From Oscillospiraceae bacterium (GTDB lineage Bacteria; Bacillota; Clostridia; Oscillospirales; Oscillospiraceae): a stretch of DNA of 50,005 nucleotides. The stretch is from positions 1-50,005 of the forward strand of contig JAISIK010000039.1 in assembly GCA_031262065.1 (NCBI GenBank), given 5' to 3'. Positions 46,933 to 50,005 of this stretch are shown here, piece by piece. The first letter of the stretch is position 1. Every line of letters starts with the position of its first letter. A program made the translations under genes and the position numbers. The notes under the pieces were generated by a model. That model did no database searches, was not told the DNA's origin, and saw only the letters and a program-made list of their open reading frames with translations.

Positions 46933-49593
46933 ATGCTGGAACTGAAAAATATCACAAAGGAGTACCCCGTCGGCGACGCGACGGTGCATGCGCTGCGCGG
47001 CGTGAGTGTACAATTTCGTGATAATGAATTCGTCGCCGTTCTCGGGCATTCCGGGTGCGGGAAAACGACCTTACTGAATATCATCGGCGGGCTTGACCGC
47101 TATACACAGGGCGATTTGCTCATCAACGGCGTCTCTACCAAAGAATACCGCGACCGCAACTGGGACTCCTACCGCAATCACTCCGTGGGTTTCGTCTTCC
47201 AAACCTATAACCTCATCCCGCACCAGAGCGTGCTTTCCAATGTGGAGCTTGCGCTGACGCTCTCGGGCGTCTCCAAAAAGGAGCGCCGCACACGCGCGAC
47301 CGAGGTGCTCAAGCAAGTCGGTCTGGGCGACCAACTGCACAAGCGTCCGAACCAAATGTCCGGCGGGCAGATGCAACGCGTTGCAATCGCGCGCGCATTG
47401 GTCAACAACCCCACCATTTTGTTGGCGGACGAACCCACCGGCGCGCTCGACTCCGAAACCAGCGTGCAGGTTATGGAGATTCTCAAGGAAATTGCGAAAG
47501 ATCGCTTGGTGATTATGGTCACGCACAACCCGGATCTTGCGGCAGCGTACTCTACCCGCATCGTTCGCCTGCACGACGGCGCTGTGGTGGGCGACACCAT
47601 GCCCTACACGGCAAGCGCGCAGGAACTCAGCGAAGCGAAACGCGCCTTCGACCGAGAGAAAAACACCAAGAAGACCTCCATGTCCTTCCTAACCGCGCTC
47701 AGCCTGAGCTTCAATAACCTCATGACGAAAAAGGCGCGAACCATTTTGATTTCCTTCGCGGGTTCAATCGGCATCATCGGCATTGCGCTGATTCTCTCGA
47801 TGTCCAGCGGTGCACGGCAGCTCATTACGCGCATGGAGCGCGACACGCTCTCCGCTTATCCCATCACGCTGGAGAAAACAACCATGGACATCAGCGCCAT
47901 GATGGGCGTGATGGACGATTCCCGAAACGAGGCGGATATTCCCCGCGACGATTCGCATATTTACTCTGTGAATGTGATGCGTTCGCTGATCGAAACTATG
48001 ATTGAAGGTGCGCGGACGAACAATCTCGCCTCCTTCAAGGCATATCTGGAATCCGGCGAAAGCGGCATCGAGCAGTACACCAGCGAAGTGCGCTACAGCT
48101 ACTCTACCCCGCTGAACATCTACCGCACGGACACGCCGTTCGGCACGCTGCAAGTCAATCCGAATCAGGTGTCCGCCATCTTCGGCAGGGACACGCAGCA
48201 GGCGTCCGAATCGCCGATGCGCGCATTTTCCTTCGGTTCGTCGTCGAATACGGACGTCTGGTCGCAGCTGAGCGACGATGAAACCCTAATCGCCTCGCAA
48301 TACGAGGTGCTTGCAGGGCGTACGCCGCAAAACGACTATGAAGTCGTGCTCATTGTAGATGAAGAAAACCGCATTCGCGACTTCGCCCTCTACTCCTTGG
48401 GTCTGCTCGACCCTGCGGAGCTGGAGCAAGCCTTGGAAGCTGCCGCGCTGGGCGAAGAGGTATCGCTGGATACCGACACGCAAGCCTACGCCTTCGACGA
48501 GATTTTGGGCACGGAGTTCAAGCTGCTGACCAATACGGACTATTTCTTGAAGGAAAACGGCATTTGGGTGGATAAATCCGAAGATGAGGCGCATCTGCTT
48601 TCCGTCCTGAGCGGCTCCGACACCATTACGGTCGTCGGCATTCTGCGCCCCTCGAAAGATGCGGTCACCGCCGCGCCGAGCGGACTGATTGGCTATCGCA
48701 GCGGGCTGATGGAGCAGCTGATCGGAAAAGTCAACGCCTCGGAGATTGTTGCAGAGCAACTTGCCCAACCGGATACGGATATTTTCACCGGGCTTTCCTT
48801 TGAAGCGCAGGAGCTGAAAGACAGCTACAGCATGGACGAACTCAACGCCTACGCCATGGCGCTTCCGCAGGAACAGCAGGCGGTGCTGCTGGGCTATGTG
48901 CAAACCATGCAGGCAAGCGGCATGGATGATACCACCATCGCAACCCAGCTCATGACCGCAGCGCTCTCGCAGGCAACGACCGCTACCTATACCGGCAACC
49001 TCGACCGCATGGGCGTTGCCGATTTGGACGACCCGGAGACCATCAGCCTATATCCGATTGATTTTGAGTCCAAAGACTCGATAGCGGCAATTATCGACAC
49101 CTATAACCAAACACTGCCGGAGTCCGCGAAGCTGGTTTACACGGACTATATCGGGATAATAATTGACTCCTTGACAACCATCATCAATGCCATCAGCTAT
49201 ATTCTTATCGGCTTTGTTGCGGTATCGCTGGTGGTATCGTCGATTATGATTGGCATTATCACCTATATTTCCGTCCTTGAGCGCACCAGAGAAATCGGCG
49301 TTCTGCGCTCCATCGGCGCGTCAAAGAAAGACATTTCCCGCGTGTTCAACGCAGAAACCTTGACCATCGGGCTCGCAGCGGGTATTTTCGGCATCGGCAT
49401 TACCAGTGTGCTGATAATCCCCATCAACGCGATTATCAAGCATCTGTCCGATTTGTCGAACGTGGCGGTGCTCCCTGTGGATGCAGCGGTGATTCTCATC
49501 GGCATCAGCATGGTTCTTACCTTTATCGCAGGGCTGATCCCCTCGCGCATTGCAGCGAAGAAAGACCCCGTTATTGCACTTCGCTCTGAGTAA
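46933..49593 (+). CDS. Fused ABC ATPase-permease (MacB/FtsX type)
   Basis: This 886-aa protein joins both ABC components. The ATPase (1-235) has Walker [11 protein letters not shown]-loop [10 protein letters not shown], signature [15 protein letters not shown], Walker [13 protein letters not shown] and the switch His in VTHN. A first membrane helix (about 270-295, [19 protein letters not shown]) leads to a large extracellular domain (about 300-740). Three FtsX-type helices follow at the C-terminus (about 750-880), with [20 protein letters not shown] between them. MacB-family proteins are mechanotransmitters for peptide or antibiotic export or sensing. The large external domain suggests envelope stress or bacteriocin handling, but no regulator is adjacent. 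Confidence 0.9.
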   Translation: MLELKNITKEYPVGDATVHALRGVSVQFRDNEFVAVLGHSGCGKTTLLNIIGGLDRYTQGDLLINGVSTKEYRDRNWDSYRNHSVGFVFQTYNLIPHQSVLSNVELALTLSGVSKKERRTRATEVLKQVGLGDQLHKRPNQMSGGQMQRVAIARALVNNPTILLADEPTGALDSETSVQVMEILKEIAKDRLVIMVTHNPDLAAAYSTRIVRLHDGAVVGDTMPYTASAQELSEAKRAFDREKNTKKTSMSFLTALSLSFNNLMTKKARTILISFAGSIGIIGIALILSMSSGARQLITRMERDTLSAYPITLEKTTMDISAMMGVMDDSRNEADIPRDDSHIYSVNVMRSLIETMIEGARTNNLASFKAYLESGESGIEQYTSEVRYSYSTPLNIYRTDTPFGTLQVNPNQVSAIFGRDTQQASESPMRAFSFGSSSNTDVWSQLSDDETLIASQYEVLAGRTPQNDYEVVLIVDEENRIRDFALYSLGLLDPAELEQALEAAALGEEVSLDTDTQAYAFDEILGTEFKLLTNTDYFLKENGIWVDKSEDEAHLLSVLSGSDTITVVGILRPSKDAVTAAPSGLIGYRSGLMEQLIGKVNASEIVAEQLAQPDTDIFTGLSFEAQELKDSYSMDELNAYAMALPQEQQAVLLGYVQTMQASGMDDTTIATQLMTAALSQATTATYTGNLDRMGVADLDDPETISLYPIDFESKDSIAAIIDTYNQTLPESAKLVYTDYIGIIIDSLTTIINAISYILIGFVAVSLVVSSIMIGIITYISVLERTREIGVLRSIGASKKDISRVFNAETLTIGLAAGIFGIGITSVLIIPINAIIKHLSDLSNVAVLPVDAAVILIGISMVLTFIAGLIPSRIAAKKDPVIALRSE

Positions 49594-49619
49594 TTGCCTC
49601 CAAGTGGCAAGCGCTTTTT
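49594..49619 (+). terminator. Weak terminator after the ABC transporter gene
   Basis: TTGCC (49594-49598) pairs with GGCAA (49606-49610), followed by GCGCTTTTT. The 5-bp stem is short, so termination may be partial. Confidence 0.35.
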
Positions 49620-49689
49620 GAGAGTTTCTGTTACCTAACGCTACTCTCCCCGCAGCTTTCGTGTGGGCTTGGATATGGTTTTTTCAGCA

Positions 49690-49967
49690 TAGGCATACGA
49701 GAGTTGAACCTGCACCGCCTGTCGGCGTCCCTTTTCGGTGCTTTTTACCTTGTCCTCCTCGCCTTGCGTCAGCAAGGCGTCGTCGTCCGCAGCAAAAATC
49801 CCTCGAAAATTGCCTGCCGACAGGTGCAAGCAGTTTTAGAAGAGCAAATTTTCGTCAAGTCGAGAAAAATACCGCAGTCAATACTTCCGTATTCACAAGG
49901 GATTTTGCGATGAATTGGCGGAAATTTGCCTTCTAAAACCGGCGCGGGTTCGACTCTCGTATGCCTA
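49690..49967. repeat. Nested inverted-repeat element with tRNA T-arm-like ends
   Basis: This region is noncoding and organised as imperfect inverted repeats. The outer arms are 49690-49717 and 49940-49967 (25 of 28 matching, three transitions). Inside lie CCTGTCGGC (49718-49726) with GCCGACAGG (49816-49824), which encloses a perfect hairpin GCCTTGC-GTCA-GCAAGGC (49761-49778). A second arm pair is 49834-49858 with 49915-49938 (one insertion, two transitions). The layout predicts a three-way junction. The right outer arm contains GGGTTCGACTC, like a tRNA T arm, but no cloverleaf exists. It could be a structured RNA or a palindromic mobile element. Small open frames here have no ribosome binding site. 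Confidence 0.7.
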
Positions 49968-50005
49968 AATCCCCGAAACGGCAGGTCTTTACCGTTTCGG
50001 GGATT
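49968..50005 (+). terminator. Strong hairpin at the right window edge
   Basis: AATCCCCGAAACGG (49968-49981) pairs perfectly with 49992-50005 across a 10-base loop. It begins at the base after the inverted-repeat element. The window ends on ATT, so a T tract may follow but cannot be seen. Confidence 0.6.

Noticed and set aside
49690-49967. A tRNA or tmRNA gene, suggested by GGGTTCGACTC
   Set aside because: No D arm, anticodon arm or acceptor pairing at tRNA distance; the complement continues through the T loop, so the ends form a hairpin instead.

Overview
The window looks like a chromosomal segment of an anaerobic, spore-forming member of the Clostridia, probably close to the Oscillospirales. 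The evidence is a complete spoIIAA-spoIIAB-sigF operon, spoIIR, a pyruvate:ferredoxin oxidoreductase, a sodium-pumping decarboxylase, and clear Shine-Dalgarno sites with sigma-A type promoters. Coding DNA is GC-rich by eye, except a low-GC membrane gene beside a tRNA. I see no prophage, insertion sequence or CRISPR array. This placement is inference from gene content.

Layout. 1-572: a noncoding edge holding what looks like a leftward rRNA-type promoter and leader with a 46-bp tandem repeat. 573-6384: envelope proteins, namely an SLH/Ig-like/VanY-type peptidase, a zinc-ribbon/TM/Ig-like protein, and a degenerate kinase domain tethered to an extracellular fibronectin-like region. 6491-9951: a four-gene Na+-translocating decarboxylase operon with a free-standing biotin carrier. 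10009-13237: a MATE exporter and a divergent TPR/LRR surface protein. 13283-16436: leftward comM(yifB)-thiI-cinA operon, in which comM is broken by an in-frame amber codon. 16650-20174: nifJ. 20302-21168: tRNA-Thr(CGT) and an atypical membrane gene.

21271-27643 runs leftward: a collagen-like Cys-rich protein with a possible sporulation promoter, the sigF operon, a GerMN lipoprotein, a two-component system and a ComEA-like protein. 27803-32343 runs rightward: a D,D-carboxypeptidase, a family 4 uracil-DNA glycosylase, exonuclease III and an SLH/NlpC-P60 hydrolase. 32388-42051 runs leftward: addB-addA, then DUF1015-ispE-spoIIR. 42229-49593: a DUF378 protein, a DHHW/MBOAT O-acylation pair, an AGCS amino-acid symporter and a fused ABC ATPase-permease. 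49594-50005 is noncoding and holds an elaborate nested inverted-repeat element abutting a strong hairpin.

How it fits together. Three themes recur. One is sporulation control: sigF with its anti-sigma and anti-anti-sigma factors, spoIIR that signals from the forespore to the mother cell, a GerMN lipoprotein and a possible spore-surface collagen-like protein. The second is envelope building: SLH-anchored peptidoglycan hydrolases, a D,D-carboxypeptidase, MBOAT acylation and a WalR-like two-component system. The third is anaerobic energy metabolism: PFOR and the Na+ decarboxylase. The features most worth checking are the nested inverted-repeat element at the right edge, several structured leaders (the 2120-3241 gene, spoIIAA, spoIIR), the amber codon in comM, the predicted pseudokinase and the AddB subunit without a Walker A motif.
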